From Vitellaria paradoxa (lineage: Eukaryota > Streptophyta > Magnoliopsida > Ericales > Sapotaceae), in contig CM034236.1 in NCBI GenBank assembly GCA_019916065.1, forward strand, positions 10,897,334-10,961,333: a DNA stretch of 64,000 nt. The letters are read 5' to 3'. Shown piece by piece: positions 1 through 12,365 of this stretch. The notes below the pieces were generated by a model that saw nothing but the letters and a program-made list of their open reading frames with translations, searched no databases and was not told where the DNA came from. Numbering within the stretch: the stretch's first letter is position 1; each line of letters begins with the position of its first letter. The translations under genes and the position numbers were made by a program.

Positions 1-360
1 GTTACGTATATAATGTATGCTCTTGCAAAAATAGTACCCAATATCTAGTATGCAAACAGTACCATTAAACATAATAAATGTTTTGATTATGTTCCAAAAA
101 TTGATTGAGGTTTTTTTCCGAGCAGTTTTGATTATGTTCCAAAAATCGGTTTAGCTTGCTCTGTAAAAAAGATAAAAAGTCATGGATATTACGAGCGTTT
201 CGGATGAAATTGGTAGTTTCAAAATGTATTGAAAAACGCGCAATGTCTTTTTTTATTTTTTTGTTACAAGTGTGACTTATTCACAAATAAATTTTTTTAT
301 TAAGATTAAAATTATTATAAGTTTATAAATAGTGATCGACCTCCAAAAACCCTTTTATTT
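1..360 (+). repeat. Dispersed repeat, first copy (partner at 47870-48130)
   Basis: Shared blocks include GTTCCAAAAATCGGTTTAGC, AAAAAGTCATGG, TTGTTACAAGTGTGACTTATT and ATAAATAGTGATCGACCTCC. The left side still carries fragments such as CAAACAGTACCATTA that resemble the palindromic tandem repeat at 47 kb. It may continue beyond the left edge. Confidence 0.7.
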
Positions 361-1123
361 TGTCCCAAGAGGTGACATAGACTTGGACCCTCTTTTAGGA
401 CCCAACTGAAAGTAGGTTCATCTATAATACTAGTGGCGGATCAACGGTCGGGTATTATGTAATAAGTGGGTCAACGATTGGTAATTGTAATAAGTTGGTT
501 AAAAGTATAAATTTTAGATTATAAAAAATATAATTTTTAAATAAATAAAATTAAAAAAAATATAAATATAATTTTTCGAGCGATTGGCCGGTTAAAATTT
601 TGACTTTTGAATCTTATTAGTTGCACAAAAAGAAATCAAGGATCAGGATAAGTAAATTGGAAGGGATTTATTTTGTGCTATATGTATCTACATCCAAAAA
701 TTGTTAAAAAAAAGAAAAAAAATCTACTTCAAATAGTAGTTTGTGATTTTCTGGTCAATTATTCAAAATCCCTTAATCCTTTCTTATTCAGTCTTATGCT
801 ATTATAATATATATGTATATAACAACTAGTGAAGGAAGATTTTGTTGGGTTGAGCCGGCTGAACTCTTGACTTCCAATGGATAAGATTAGGTTTGGGTTT
901 AAACAGTGAATTAAGAATTGGAAGTTATGCCTCGAGTGTAATAAAGATGGAATGTTTGATTTTGCTTTGAACTCATCTTTGTAGACTCTGTCCCTATTGG
1001 CAGAATATGTAGTTTTGAACCATGCTTAGATTGGGTTTAACTTTGTTCAAAATGAGGAGGAGGAATGGGATGTACACAAATTTAAGGGTTAAAAATTAGA
1101 TGAAGTTGGAAGATTTGCCCTTA
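361..1123. other. AT-rich DNA, no recognisable feature
   Basis: No frame, RNA gene or clear repeat structure was seen. The sequence is degenerate AT-rich plant intergenic DNA. Confidence 0.5.
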
Positions 1124-1490
1124 GGTACCGTTTGGAGGAGAAAAATTGACCAAAAAAAAATTACTAATTTTTTTAGTATTTTAGGTGTTTAGTAAAACAA
1201 CAAAGTTAGTGTTTTACTTACGTGACAAGTTGGCAACACATTAATTTTTATTTACGTAAATATAATAGTTATTTCATTTTAATCCAATTCAAAAATTACT
1301 AAAATTTTTATTAAACGTATAAAAAGTTGTCAGAAATTATCAAAATTTTTCAGAAACACCTAAAATTTGGTCAAATTTTACTAAAAATTTCTCTTTGTTT
1401 TACTAAATACAGCAAAATTTTTACTGTCAATAGTTACTAAAAATTATTAAAAGTTGTCAAAAATTGTAACTTCTAAATGGGGCATTAGAT
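1124..1490 (+). mobile_element. MITE-like element, family D
   Basis: The left part (GGTACCGTTTGGAGGAGAAA) and right part (AACTTCTAAATGGGGC) form imperfect terminal inverted repeats. The interior has many TACTAAAAATT variants. A related copy at 30060-30345 shares CATTTTATTTTAACCCAACTC-like and TTACTAAAATTTTTAC blocks. Confidence 0.45.
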
Positions 1491-1737
1491 GGCCGTTTGG
1501 TTGGAAAAAAAAGTTAAACTTTTAAGAATTTTCAATATTTAAAATTTTTGATGTATTTAATAAAAATTTTAAATTTCTAAAAATTTTTAGTATTTGGTTG
1601 TTTAATATATTTTTAGAAAGTATTCTCAAACATTAGTTTGCAATTCAAAAAAACATGAACGTCGATTAATCAAAATTTTGATTTTGAGAGAATAAAATAA
1701 CAATATATATATATATTATATGCAAATACAATTGTAT

Positions 1738-1880
1738 AAGGTGTGTTTAGAGTTATATAAATTTATAAAAGTTAGTGTCTCGTATTTTGTGTAATAAATA
1801 AAAATTTAAATTTTATACCCTTGTAATTCGTGTTTATAGAGATTTACGAAATTTTGTATTTTTTTATTTTAAACAGTATC
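1738..1880 (+). mobile_element. Small MITE, family C
   Basis: GTGTGTTTAGAGTTATATAA at the left, GTGTCTCGTATTTTGTG in the middle and an AAACAGTATCATAATAC right end match 37018-37175 closely. Members also lie at 29637 and 31391. Confidence 0.55.
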
Positions 1881-1987
1881 ATAATACATTAGAGTAAAAG
1901 AAGCAAATCAAACTTGGTCTGAGAACTACATATCATCGTCTCAGACTTTTCGGTTTTCTAAGAAATCAGACCAAAAACAGCGCTATT

Positions 1988-3695
1988 AAATGTAATCCGT
2001 GCAATGCATGAAATTATAAAATATTTTTTAGGTAAAATATAATTTTGAATATATTACAAAATATTTTAATAAATGTGTATAATTATATAAAATAATTATT
2101 CAGTTATTTTTATATTTTATTATTTGTGTTAATATTAGTAAGTTGATAAATTTGATCAAAATTAGATTTTTCATATGAATATCAAAAGTTTATATTTTAC
2201 CAAATTTTGATTTGACCCAATCATAAAAATTTTAATTTGTTCTAAAATATATATATTAAATCACAAACTTACCTAATCAACTTGATCTCTTTTTTATTTC
2301 AAATAATTTGTTAATTTTTCTAATTCTTTACTAATTTTGCAAAATTAGCATCACTTAAAAATGCTATTAATCTTAATTTTCTTAAATTAATTTTTGATTG
2401 GTTTTATAAAAATAACTCAAACTAATTTTTTTTTTGTTAATTGTATGTTGTAATTTTTGAAAATAATTCAAATATTGAGTATTATTAATTATATTTTTAA
2501 ATGATAGTCAACATGACTAATTTAATTTTAAAATTGAAATTAAAAAACTTTATTCCCTAATCTAATTAATATTGAGACACTTCCATGCCTACTTAATAGT
2601 AAGCAATTTGTTTTTGTATTTTAAATTTAAAATATACTAAGAGTTATCATTAAAAGAAGAGTGAGATTTTTTTAAATTTAATTAATTTTTCTTTCAAATC
2701 TAATTAATTATTTAAATATGTAAATTTTGCAACGATAATTAACTAATATTAAGAATGCCACACAGGATTTATTAATAATTTTTTGATTGATTTCATAAAA
2801 ATAACTTAAATTAAAAGTATTATTATTAATTTTAAAAAAATATGGTACCAATCTAAATTTAAAATTAGAATTTAGAAAAAATCAATCCCAAAATAATTTT
2901 ATTCATAGATTTGTAAAAATAAAAAAAATAAAAATGATGAATATATAGAGTGCACGTATGATTTGATAATACATATTTAATTAGTTTCTAAAAATAAATT
3001 AAATAAAAGATATTATTACCAATTATATGTCCTTTATAAAATAAAAAAAATATAATCAATATGACTAATTTAAATTTAAAATTACTTAAAAATAATTACT
3101 ATTGAGCCTAATTAATATTCAGTAATTTTAAATTTTAAAAATACTAAGAATTGTTATGTGAGAAATAACTTAATTGTTATTTAAGCATTTTTTTGTACTC
3201 TTTAATTTAATTCTTTTTTTTTGTTTGTATTTTTAAATTAATTACTAACATATTTGAAATATAAAAATTTTACAGTTATATTAAATTTATAAGTAAGTAA
3301 GTTATTTTTTAAAATACATGAGTTCATTTATATAAAATTTATAATCAACTTGATTGTCTTTCGAAACTCAAGCACGTTAATTCTTTTTCGGAACTCATGA
3401 GTTTTTCTAAAATTTATTAAAAGAATATGTCTCAATTTTAGTATTTTTATAGGGAAAAGAAAAGGTGGAATTATAGTGTTTTAGTGACGTGTGATAAAGA
3501 AACAAAAGTTTAATTTGTAGATGAGAAAAAAGAAGAAAAGAAGAGGGAAAGTAGAAATTTTAAAAAAATTTAAAAAATTGTAAAAAAAAAAAAAAAGAGA
3601 AAAGTGAAATAGAGAGAAAAGAGATATGTGACGTGAGATGAGAGTAAAGGAGAAGATGAGAGAAAAATTATATCATTTTAGTATTATAGTATAGA
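1988..3695 (-). mobile_element. Possible non-autonomous Helitron (minus orientation), degraded
   Basis: On the minus strand the right end reads A then TCTATACTATAATACTAAAA, the usual plant Helitron 5' start. At the left end, CCGTGCAATGCATG (1997-2010 on plus) resembles the 3' hairpin CCGTGC-N-GCACGG, but the terminal CTRR is degraded. Everything between is AT-rich without a helicase or any frame. The pairing of the two ends is inference. Confidence 0.3.
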
Positions 3696-4148
3696 TTTTG
3701 GAAAATGAAATTAAAAATATTAAAAATAAAATCAAAATTAAAGACAGAGACTGCTTCTATTTCAAAGAAAGAAAAAACAAAAGAAAAATGAGGCCAGAAA
3801 ATTAAAAATGAAAAAAAAAAAAAAACAAATGGGACTGAGAGCCACTTCTATTCAGCTAGGTGGTGGAAAAATAGTAATGATTACAAGAAAAATAAATTTA
3901 TTTCTGTTTGATATTACTGGATGAGAAGGGAAAGAAAATAAAATAGAAACTAATGGCAATTTAATTAGTCTTATCAAGAAATTTAAAAAAATAAAATCAA
4001 AATATAAATTTATGTAGAAAAATATTTATTATTTATTTGATTTTTATTTTCTTACTTGCTTACGTAAAAGTTAAAACTAATTCTCCTACTTTATTTTCTT
4101 TTAGTAAACTCAAGATATTTTTAGGAGAGAGAGAGAGAGAGATATATA

Positions 4149-4320
4149 TAGGGGTTGTTTGGAGTAAGAAAAAATGAGATAAATTGAGATAAATTGTAGT
4201 TTGGGGAGATTTCGTAATGCGTGCAGTGAGAGAAAAAAGTTGATGTGATATAAAGTTAACAGAGATTTATAGAAATTTTTGGAGATTTTCAGCAAAAAAT
4301 GACAAATCAAACGGGCCCTA
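4149..4320 (-). mobile_element. Small MITE, family B (minus orientation)
   Basis: Reverse complement shows CACTGCACGCATTACGAAAT and ACAATTTATCTCAATTTATC, then TTTTTTCTTACTCCAAACAA, matching 8217-8375. Its partner at 20797-20940 has the same orientation and shares TGATATAAAGTTAAC. Confidence 0.6.
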
Positions 4321-5029
4321 TAGATGAATTTTTAACTTGAGGGTGAAGGAAATGTGTTTGCAAAATTAGTGTAATAAAAGTCTAAAAAATTATTTTATGG
4401 GATATAAATTTTCACTGTGTGATTTGCATATTTATGAGTCCACAATAATGATTATAATAAACAATAATTTATATAATAAAGAAGTTTAAGAATTTAAATT
4501 TGATATATTTTATACAGATGGATTTATTCAATGGTTAGGATTACTTCTTTTTCTTTTCATTTTAGTTGTTTTTTTAGTGATTTCACATAGAAACATGCTC
4601 TTTCACTATTTTTATATTTTTTAATATTTTTTATGAAAATTTGTAAAGTAATATTTTTAAAATGTGATAATTTATATAATAATAATTTGTAATAATAATA
4701 AAATTTTACACATTTATTAAATACTGTGTTGAAATTAAAATTTTAAATTTAATGTATATAAAATTTTAAATTTTAAATATTTATTTTATTTTATAAATTT
4801 AAATTTAAGCTCTTCGTCGGCTAAATAATAAAAGGACGAAAAATTCCTAATAGTAATAATAGTTCTGAAAAGTCACTCATAGAAATTAAACCGCAATTTG
4901 AATATTTATAAACTTTACGACAAATTTGTATAACTAGTAGTAACCGTCAAAAAATGTACGAGTTACAAAATAATAATAATAATAATAAATAAATAAATAA
5001 ATAAAATTTTGTGGTTGTAATTTAGACTA
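4321..5029. other. AT-rich DNA, weakly similar to 36430-36740
   Basis: Blocks such as AATGTGATAATTTATATAAT and TTTTTAATATTTTTTATGAA recur at 36.4-36.7 kb, which suggests an old shared element. No coding content. Confidence 0.35.
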
Positions 5030-5649
5030 GATGCATTGTAACAAGGCGAAACAAATTTGGATAGAATATACAAACATATATATATATATATAGTTTTAAC
5101 TCGTATGTTTGAATGACAAATTAAAATAAAAATTGATGTAAAAAGTGATACGTGACGAATTTTAATTAAAAGAAATTGAAAAAAATTAATAATTATTTGT
5201 AACTTTTGGTATATTTTGGCATGTCAAATACCACATATAAATACACAGCTTTTATTGATAAGTTATAAATACAGTTTATTAATTGGGTGAATCTATTTGT
5301 AATCTACAAATAAATTCTTGCAGTTCACTTTACTTATTCATTAAATAAAATTACACAAATATCTTTACTTTCCAATAAGATATGTTTTATAATTTTAATG
5401 TCATAAATATTCTTCTATAAAAATGGGGATAATTATGTAATTTTATTTAATAAAAAAGTAAAAAAGAGTATAATAATCCATTTTGTAGAGTGTAAATAGG
5501 CTCATCCTTATTAATTTTCTTATATAGGCAACTGAAATTGAAATAAAAAAATTAGATGTATTGAGAAACTATCTGGTAATTTTATTTTTGGACAATGTGC
5601 CAGTTACAAAAAAAAGTAAATAAATAAAAATTCATGGTTATAATTTGGA

Positions 5650-6660
5650 CTAGGATAACATTTGATATGAGATAAAAATTTTAAGAGTAAAAAATTATTG
5701 GGGTAATTGTTACTCTAGTAATAGTTAATGGGGTAACATACTTAGACTAGGATAATGTTTGATATGAGGTAAAAGTTTTAAGAATAAAAGATTATTGGGG
5801 TAATTACTACTCTAATAATAGTTAATGGGGTAACACATTTATGGTACTTATGTTTAGATTAAAAAAAACAAATATTACCAAATAATAATTATATTATATT
5901 TGGAATGTTAAAAGTTTTAAATGAATAAAAAAAATAATTGTATTTGGAATGACGGTAAATTAACCGAAAATAAAAGAAAATATCTGATCTTAATAAAATA
6001 TTATAATAAAATAAATCATCATAATAATTGTTATTTTAATAATAATTATCTTTAATAAAATATATATCATTAAATATAATTTTAAATAAAAATATTAATT
6101 GTATAAAATAATTTTATTATAGATTAATATATCAATAGTAATTAATTTTAATAATGAATTATTATTTGTTAAAAATTATTTTTATTTGATAACATAATTT
6201 AATAAAATAAATAATTTTAGTTTATTTAAATAAATTATTAATTTTAGTAAATTATATTGATACAATACATAATCTAATAACTAATTATATACAAGAAATA
6301 ATTTTTATTTAATAAAATTTTTTATTTTAATAAGTAAATCTTATTCATTAAATGTTATATTAAAAATATAATTTAATAATTAATTAATTTTAATTTGATT
6401 AAATAAATTATTATTTTATGATATTTATTAAATGTATAGGAAAATATTGCTTAGGATTTTGCAATGGTGCAAATAAATATTTTATTGGGATAATGAGAAA
6501 AGGTAAAATTTTTTCATTATATTCCGTTACCTACCCCCAAGTAACAATCTACTCTGATATGGGGTAATCATCATTCTAAAAGAAATTGTTACTCTCTCAT
6601 TTAAACTAATTTGATAGACGGTAAAAATTATTTCAATAAAATTAACATTTCTTTATCTCT
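5650..6660 (+). mobile_element. AT-rich foldback-like element with (TTTAATAAAATAAAT)-type core
   Basis: GGGGTAATTGTTACTCTAGT near the left and TTACCTACCCCCAAGTAACA near the right are roughly complementary ends. The left end is itself duplicated (5640-5725 and 5747-5830). The core is almost pure A/T. A relative with TTACACTCCGTAGACCC and TTACCTCTCAAAGTAAC lies at 10700-11660. Confidence 0.4.
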
Positions 6661-6667
6661 AAAACAA

Positions 6668-6915
6668 ACATATCCTATATGTATTGAAACAACGCAAAAT
6701 AAATTTAGTGAGAACATGCATACTATATATATTTACATGTCCGATATGTATTGAAAAAGCGCAAAACAAATTTAGTGAAAATATACGTACTATATATATA
6801 TATATATATCGTGTTAACATGTAATTAACAAACATGTCCTAGATGTATTGAAACAACGTAAAACAAATTTAGTGTGAATATGCATTATATATATATATAT
6901 ATAGTGTTAACACGT
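6668..6915 (+). repeat. Three-copy tandem repeat, about 85-95 bp
   Basis: CATGTCCTAGATGTATTGAA followed by ACAACGTAAAACAAATTTAG and a (TA)n run occurs three times, starting near 6668, 6740 and 6833. The TA run differs in length between copies. Confidence 0.75.
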
Positions 6916-7544
6916 AATTACGCTTACAAATAAACTGCTTTTGTTGATAAATCATAAATACGGTTTATTAATTCTCTTACGTGGGCAACTGAAATTGAAA
7001 TTCAAAATTAAATGTATTGAGAAACTATCTGATAGTTTCATTTTTGGGTAAATTGGTTATAGCAACCCTGCACTATAATACTAGTCTTACTCTTCTACTC
7101 TAAATTGTCTCAATTTATTTTTTTTAAATAATAATAACAACAACAACAACAGAAGAAAATAAAATCCTAGTTTGATAAATAATTTTTTTGATAACTTTTT
7201 GTAATTTATACCAAAGGTTACAAAATGTGGTTTTTTATGCATTTAGTAAAATTTGTAAATTCCTTGTAATTTTTGAAAAAAAATTCAAATTTTTGTAACT
7301 TTAATGTATAATTTTTTATGTGCAGTAAAACATCAACTTTGGGAGAAAATTTAAATAAAAGTGTAACTTTTACCAAATGTAATATATATATATATATATA
7401 TATTTAAACAAAACGGAAAAGTTGAAAATTTTGAAAAAAATTACTCCACCAAATAAGTCTAAAGTTAGATGATTTAAGGTACATTAGTCAAAATGAGATT
7501 GGGTTAAATACATAAGTTTTAAAAATAATTTAGCCTTCATTTGA

Positions 7545-7918
7545 GTGCGTTTGGACACTTAAAAAATTTAAAAAATTTCAAAAGTTTTCAAATCTTTTTA
7601 ATCAAATTTTGTCACCTATCATTTTTATATCACATCAATTAGAACTTTTGATTTTTTATTTTGAATTTTTTTTGCCTTCCAAATGCCCTTAAATAAAAAA
7701 AAATTGAAATTTGGATTCTCCTTTTTCATTCTCCTCTCTCTTCTCTCTCTCTCTTACCACTCATTTTCTCTGTAAATCCACAATCTTGGGAGTGTTTCAA
7801 GTTCCAAAAAAAATTTAAAAAAATTAAAAATTAGTATTGAAGTGATATAAAAATAACATAAAATAAAATTTAATTAGAGAAAAAATTAAAAAATTTGAGA
7901 CCTCAAATGAAGCCTTAA
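7545..7918. mobile_element. Inverted pair of a small MITE, family E
   Basis: 7545-7690 and the reverse complement of 7795-7918 share the order of a TTTGGA/TTTGAG end, an AAAATTTAAAAAA-type run and a TTTTTATATCAC block. The pair flanks a CT-rich stretch. Divergence is high. Confidence 0.35.
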
Positions 7919-8216
7919 TAGCGTGTGAAAAAGAAAACACTCAATTAGTGACGACATGCGTGCAAAATTGAAATGTGTTTGGAAACTGGTGATGAGTGAA
8001 GATCTTAAAGGAAAATTATCTCATTTATTTAATAGTAGTTAATAAAACTTTGACTAAGATTTAAATATATTTATGAACCCCACAACAAAATCTATAATTA
8101 ATGAATAATATATAGTAATCATGCGTGACTGTCACCCGTGAAATTCTATCCATTAATTATTTGACTATTTATAGACTTTTAATAACAATGCTTTTACATT
8201 AAATAATCGACATTTA

Positions 8217-8375
8217 GGCTCTGTTTAGAGTGACAAAAAAATTCTAAAAAGTGGTAAAAATAGTAAAAATTTATAAAAATTATTCACTTTTTATCTTACT
8301 GCACGAATTACGAACTTACAATTTATCTCACTTTATCTCATTTTTTCTCACTTTTTGTCATTCTAAACACATCCT
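8217..8375 (+). mobile_element. Small MITE, family B
   Basis: GGCTCTGTTTAGAGTGACAA at the left and TTTTTGTCATTCTAAACACA at the right are terminal inverted repeats. The interior has TTATCTTACTGCACGAATTA. Members are at 4149, 20797, 46533, 49432 and around 58244. Confidence 0.65.
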
Positions 8376-8437
8376 TAATATAACAGTTATGGAATTGTTT
8401 TTATTAAAATTATAATTTGGACTAAATCCATCGTAAC

Positions 8438-8859
8438 TAGGGGTGGAAACGAACCGAGCTGTTTGCGATCGGCTCGAGCTCGATTCGTGAGTTAAACGAG
8501 CTCGAACCGAGCTTAGTTTTTGGTTCGTTTTGGATTCGAGCTCGAGCTCGAGCCTAGAGAAGTTCGGCTCGAAAGTTCGCGAGTAGGTTCGGTTAGAATA
8601 ATATATATATATATATTTAATAATATTTTTATATTTTAATAATATTTTTATTATATTTTTTAAATATATTATATTTTAAATCAAAACGACGTCGTTTTAG
8701 TTTAATCGAGCTATTCGCGAACTTAACCGAGCTTAAATTCTTCTTTATCGAGCTGAGCTCGAGCCTATATAAAAATTCGAATCGAGCTCGAGTTCAGTAT
8801 AAAAAACTCAAGCTGAGCTCGAACATGTTAAAGCTCGGCTCGACTCATTTCCACTCCTA
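8438..8859 (+). mobile_element. Non-autonomous hAT-type element with 8-bp target duplication
   Basis: The element is 422 bases. Its terminal inverted repeats are TAGGGGTGGAAA and, on the other end, TTTCCACTCCTA, with one mismatch. It is flanked by a perfect 8-bp duplication ATCGTAAC at 8430-8437 and 8860-8867, the size expected of hAT transposition. The interior is rich in GAGCTCGAGC-type motifs and includes the palindrome AAACGACGTCGTTT. No transposase is encoded. Confidence 0.85.
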
Positions 8860-8891
8860 ATCGTAACAAAACTGGCCATCAATAAAACTAA

Positions 8892-9378
8892 TCTGCACTA
8901 CTATTAAAAATATGAAAGTGAGTAAACGTTTTAATGGACCACTATACACTTCTCTTTTCAAATAAATTCATTAGTATCCCTTCATTCCACATCTATTTAT
9001 ACTACTATTAAATATTAAATTAATTAAATTAAATGCTACTATTAAAAGTATAAAAACATGTAAAATTTTTTTATGGGCCTTTATACCTTCTCTTTTTGAA
9101 TAAATTCATTGATGTTTCTCACCCACATCTATATTCAAGATTTTCTATTGTCTCAAAACTCTTCGTTGGTCTTCGCTCTGCCTCTTCCCAGTCTATATTT
9201 CTTTTCTCTCTATATTCTCGTATTTCCTCTCTCTTATTAAAATTATAAAAATGTGTAAAATTTTTAAAAGACCATTATACCCTTTTTCTTTTCAAATAAA
9301 ATCTTATATATTTTTGGTCTAAATTAATTACATATTTAAATATTATTTACACATTTAACGCACGTGCCATGCAACTAG
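8892..9378 (+). mobile_element. Possible non-autonomous Helitron, 487 bp
   Basis: The left end A|TCTGCACTACTATTAAAA resembles Helitron 5' ends. The right end has GCACGTGC, then a short spacer and CTAG at 9375-9378. The CTACTATTAAAA start is repeated inside near 9041, suggesting a composite. The base after CTAG is C rather than the usual T, which weakens the call. Confidence 0.35.
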
Positions 9379-10033
9379 CGTCCGCAAATATGAGATACTA
9401 CAGCCAATTTGCAAACAAAAAGTTGGGCTTCAAATATAATTAAACCCAATCACTGGGCATTTTTTTTTCCATCGTTTTGTTATATGCATATCCACAATTT
9501 TCCTTTTTATTTGAGTGTTATTTTAATATATTTACAGAGAGAGTAATATTGTATATTAATCAAAACTTTTAACAGAAAAATTTCATCAAAATAGCAAGTC
9601 TTTCTTTGTGATTTAATTATTCTTAGATAAATAATTCATCAAAATAAAGTTTTATTATGATTATGATATTCTCACAGTATTTTTAATACAAAATTCTTAA
9701 TAAAATATTTGATATATAATATCTTTCACATATATGTTATAATATGTATATATATATTTACATATATCACAATCATTGTTGTGGGCCTCTTGCAATCCAT
9801 TATTGTTTGTATACGTTACTATTATATATATATGTATATATATAATCTTCAATGCAAAGTGGGTAGGGGCATAATGAAAGTTTTTGAGAACTAATTAGAG
9901 GCTGTGGGGTATCTTTCCTCATTTGTTCTCTCTTTAAAATTCAGTGACAGTGGGGTCTCTCCTTCCTACACAAAGCAAATAATAAAAGCAATTGCCAGTG
10001 TTTGATATTACTAATACCTTTATGAAAGCAACC

Positions 10034-10066
<33 letters not shown>

Positions 10067-10690
10067 GGGAATAGGAATTGCTTGTGACTTCCAAATTTCA
10101 TTCGGTAGAGATTGCCAATGCCACAAGGAACCACCGTATTCAATACTATTCATCATATCGGAGTAATGCTAAGGTGGTGAAACCCTTATATGCTAACCGT
10201 AGTGCTCCCTTTCTATCACTTTCTCCTCTCTCTAAAATTGGAAGGAGATCTCCAACAATAGCATTTTTCAAATTGAAATATGCTTTATTGCATGATTTTG
10301 GCTTGGGAAAGAACCAATCCCAAAATTGGGACTCAAACATGGGAGAGCACATTGGAAAAGCAGAGGCCCCTACTTGTCTAAACTACACACATTTTGATAG
10401 AGAAAGAAAGGGATATTTCTACTTTATACAATGGTAAATGATCTAACAGTTTTGTAGAAGGTAGAATTCACCACACACACTCAAAAGGATTAGCCTATCC
10501 TTCAAGGCATTTTGCTTTTCAATTTACTTCCTCTAATTATTGTTTTGTTTCTTATCTAATTAGCTCAATGTTATTTGAAATGCTCTTTAATTAATCTAAC
10601 AAATGTGTTATTTTTACCTCACATTTGAAAATTTGGATGCCTATAAGGATTAGTCAATTTTCATGAATCATATTACAAGTCACACAATCT
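9379..10690. other. Low-copy intergenic DNA with a (CT)n run, no supported gene
   Basis: A (CT)n microsatellite lies at 10041-10066. From 9900 to 10440 the base composition is less AT-biased, and a 119-codon frame (10078-10437) is open, but it has no recognisable motif or splice context and I do not call it a gene. Confidence 0.4.
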
Positions 10691-10699
10691 TTCATTTAG

Positions 10700-11660
10700 C
10701 GTGAGTTTGAATTGGAGGTTTAAAAAAAAAAATGAATGTAAAGGATTACAGGAGTAAACTTTATAATAGTAACAATTATGAGAGTAATGCATTATTTTTA
10801 ATTATATTTGAATAAAATATATATAACATTTAACTTGTAATAATTACATTGAGTTTAAAGCGAGTGTAATAATTCATTCGTATGATTTAACTTTATTTGG
10901 TTTAATAATAATAATAATAGTATTAATAATAATAATAATTCAGTTGTATAGCATACTCATCGATTAAAATTTATAATAATATATTATTATTTATTTTAAT
11001 AAAATATTTATTATTTATTTTAATAAAAAGTATCATTTATTTTTAATAAATTACATTAATAAAATATATAATATAAGAACAAATTATTATTATATAAATT
11101 ATGTCAATAAATTAGTATTAAATAAAAAATAATTTAGTAAAGTTGTTATAATTTTTATTTATTAAAAATTATAATTCAATCAAATAAATCATTTTAAGCA
11201 TAAATTATATTTTAATATTAATTATAATTTTATAAATTAAATTTGAATAATACATTATTATTTAATAAAAAATAATTTTAATGTAATAAAGTAAATTTTT
11301 AATAATAATTTATTATTTTAATAGCATCCAATTTTAAATTTATTAAAATAAGTCATTTTAGTAACAAATTATTATTTATTATAAATTTAATTTAATAAAA
11401 AAATTTAATAAAATAAATCATTTTAATTTAATTAAATAAATTATGATTTTGTAATAATTATTATAAATTAATTTTCGGAGGGATAAAAGAAATATAAATT
11501 TTCTTCATTACACTCCGTAGACCCTTACCTCTCAAAGTAACATTGACTCTTGCTTTGAGTATAAATATTATCCTAAGTTAATACTTACTATCTGATTCCA
11601 AATTTGTATAAAATGAGTTAACAATTACCCTTATAACTTTTTATCCCCTTTTTCTCGCCC
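10700..11660 (+). mobile_element. AT-rich foldback-like element, relative of 5650-6660
   Basis: Outer parts (TTACAGGAGTAAACTTTATA, and CATTACACTCCGTAGACCCT with ACCTCTCAAAGTAACATTG) bracket about 700 bases of TTTAATAAAATAAAT-like sequence. No coding content. Confidence 0.35.
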
Positions 11661-11929
11661 CAAACTCACCCTTTGGGGTGACAAATTACACTCAAATTCT
11701 CGAATTTGCAAATTAAAAGCAGATTTTGGTCAAATCCTTGAATTAGAAGCAATTCATTTTTTCATTCGTTATTTGAAAGACCCACCTAATATTATAACGA
11801 TTAAATTGCATTAAATTGTTATGGATAATTTTGGATGACTTATTGATAAATATAATAATCATCTATGAAATAATTGTATAAAATTTATGTTCATAAGAAT
11901 ATAATTGTACCATATTCGCACATGAAAAA

Positions 11930-12365
11930 GCTAAGTGTATTATTATGATGCTATTGGCATATGTAGTAGGGGGTACATTTGTCCTATATTGATAATATGA
12001 GATATCAATGTGGTGTTTATATACTTTGAACTCCCTCCATTTAATAACTAATTTGTGGGGATAAGTTCTCCTAAGGTACAAGTCCTCCATCTACTACAAA
12101 ACCTAGGAAGGTGACGCCGACATTGTGCCCCAGACCATAGTGCAAAACCTACCAATATAGGCATAGGGTTACAAGGTGTGATGGAATGTTACAATCTCAT
12201 GGGCATATATATTATAGGTTACATTTGTCCCACATCAATGGTGTGGGATACCGATGTGGTGCTTATATACCATCATTGTGTCCAAAACTATAATGCAAAA
12301 TCTGACTACGTGGGCAAAAATTGCAGAGTGTGGTGGAATATTACAATTCCATGCCATATATAGTA
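11930..12365 (+). repeat. Diverged tandem repeat containing a GTCCCACATC...TATA motif pair
   Basis: ACATTTGTCCTATATTG (11975) and ACATTTGTCCCACATCAA (12221) head two related units that end in GATGTGGTGCTTATATAC-type sequence. GTGCAAAACCTACC (12140) and ATGCAAAATCTGACT (12292) head a second related pair. The later unit contains GTCCCACATC at 12227-12236 and TTATATA at 12263-12269. Confidence 0.45.

Larger units (their letters stand above)
5030..7060 (+). repeat. Duplicated block pair (5030-5640 and 6660-7060) around an AT-rich element
   Basis: AGGCAACTGAAATTGAAATA with GTATTGAGAAACTATCTGGT (5525-5580) recurs as GGGCAACTGAAATTGAAATT and GTATTGAGAAACTATCTGAT (6985-7035). AATACAGTTTATTAATT (5269) recurs as AATACGGTTTATTAATT (6957). 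Between them lies an AT-rich foldback-like insertion of about 1 kb. Confidence 0.55.

Noticed and set aside
10078..10437. 119-codon plus-strand frame
   Set aside because: No recognisable motif or splice context, and an overlapping frame is open on the other strand. It could be reconsidered if a transcript is found.
12227..12330. Possible U-snRNA gene after GTCCCACATC and TTATATA
   Set aside because: The downstream sequence matches none of the U1, U2 or U6 starts that I know, so only the promoter-like motif is reported.
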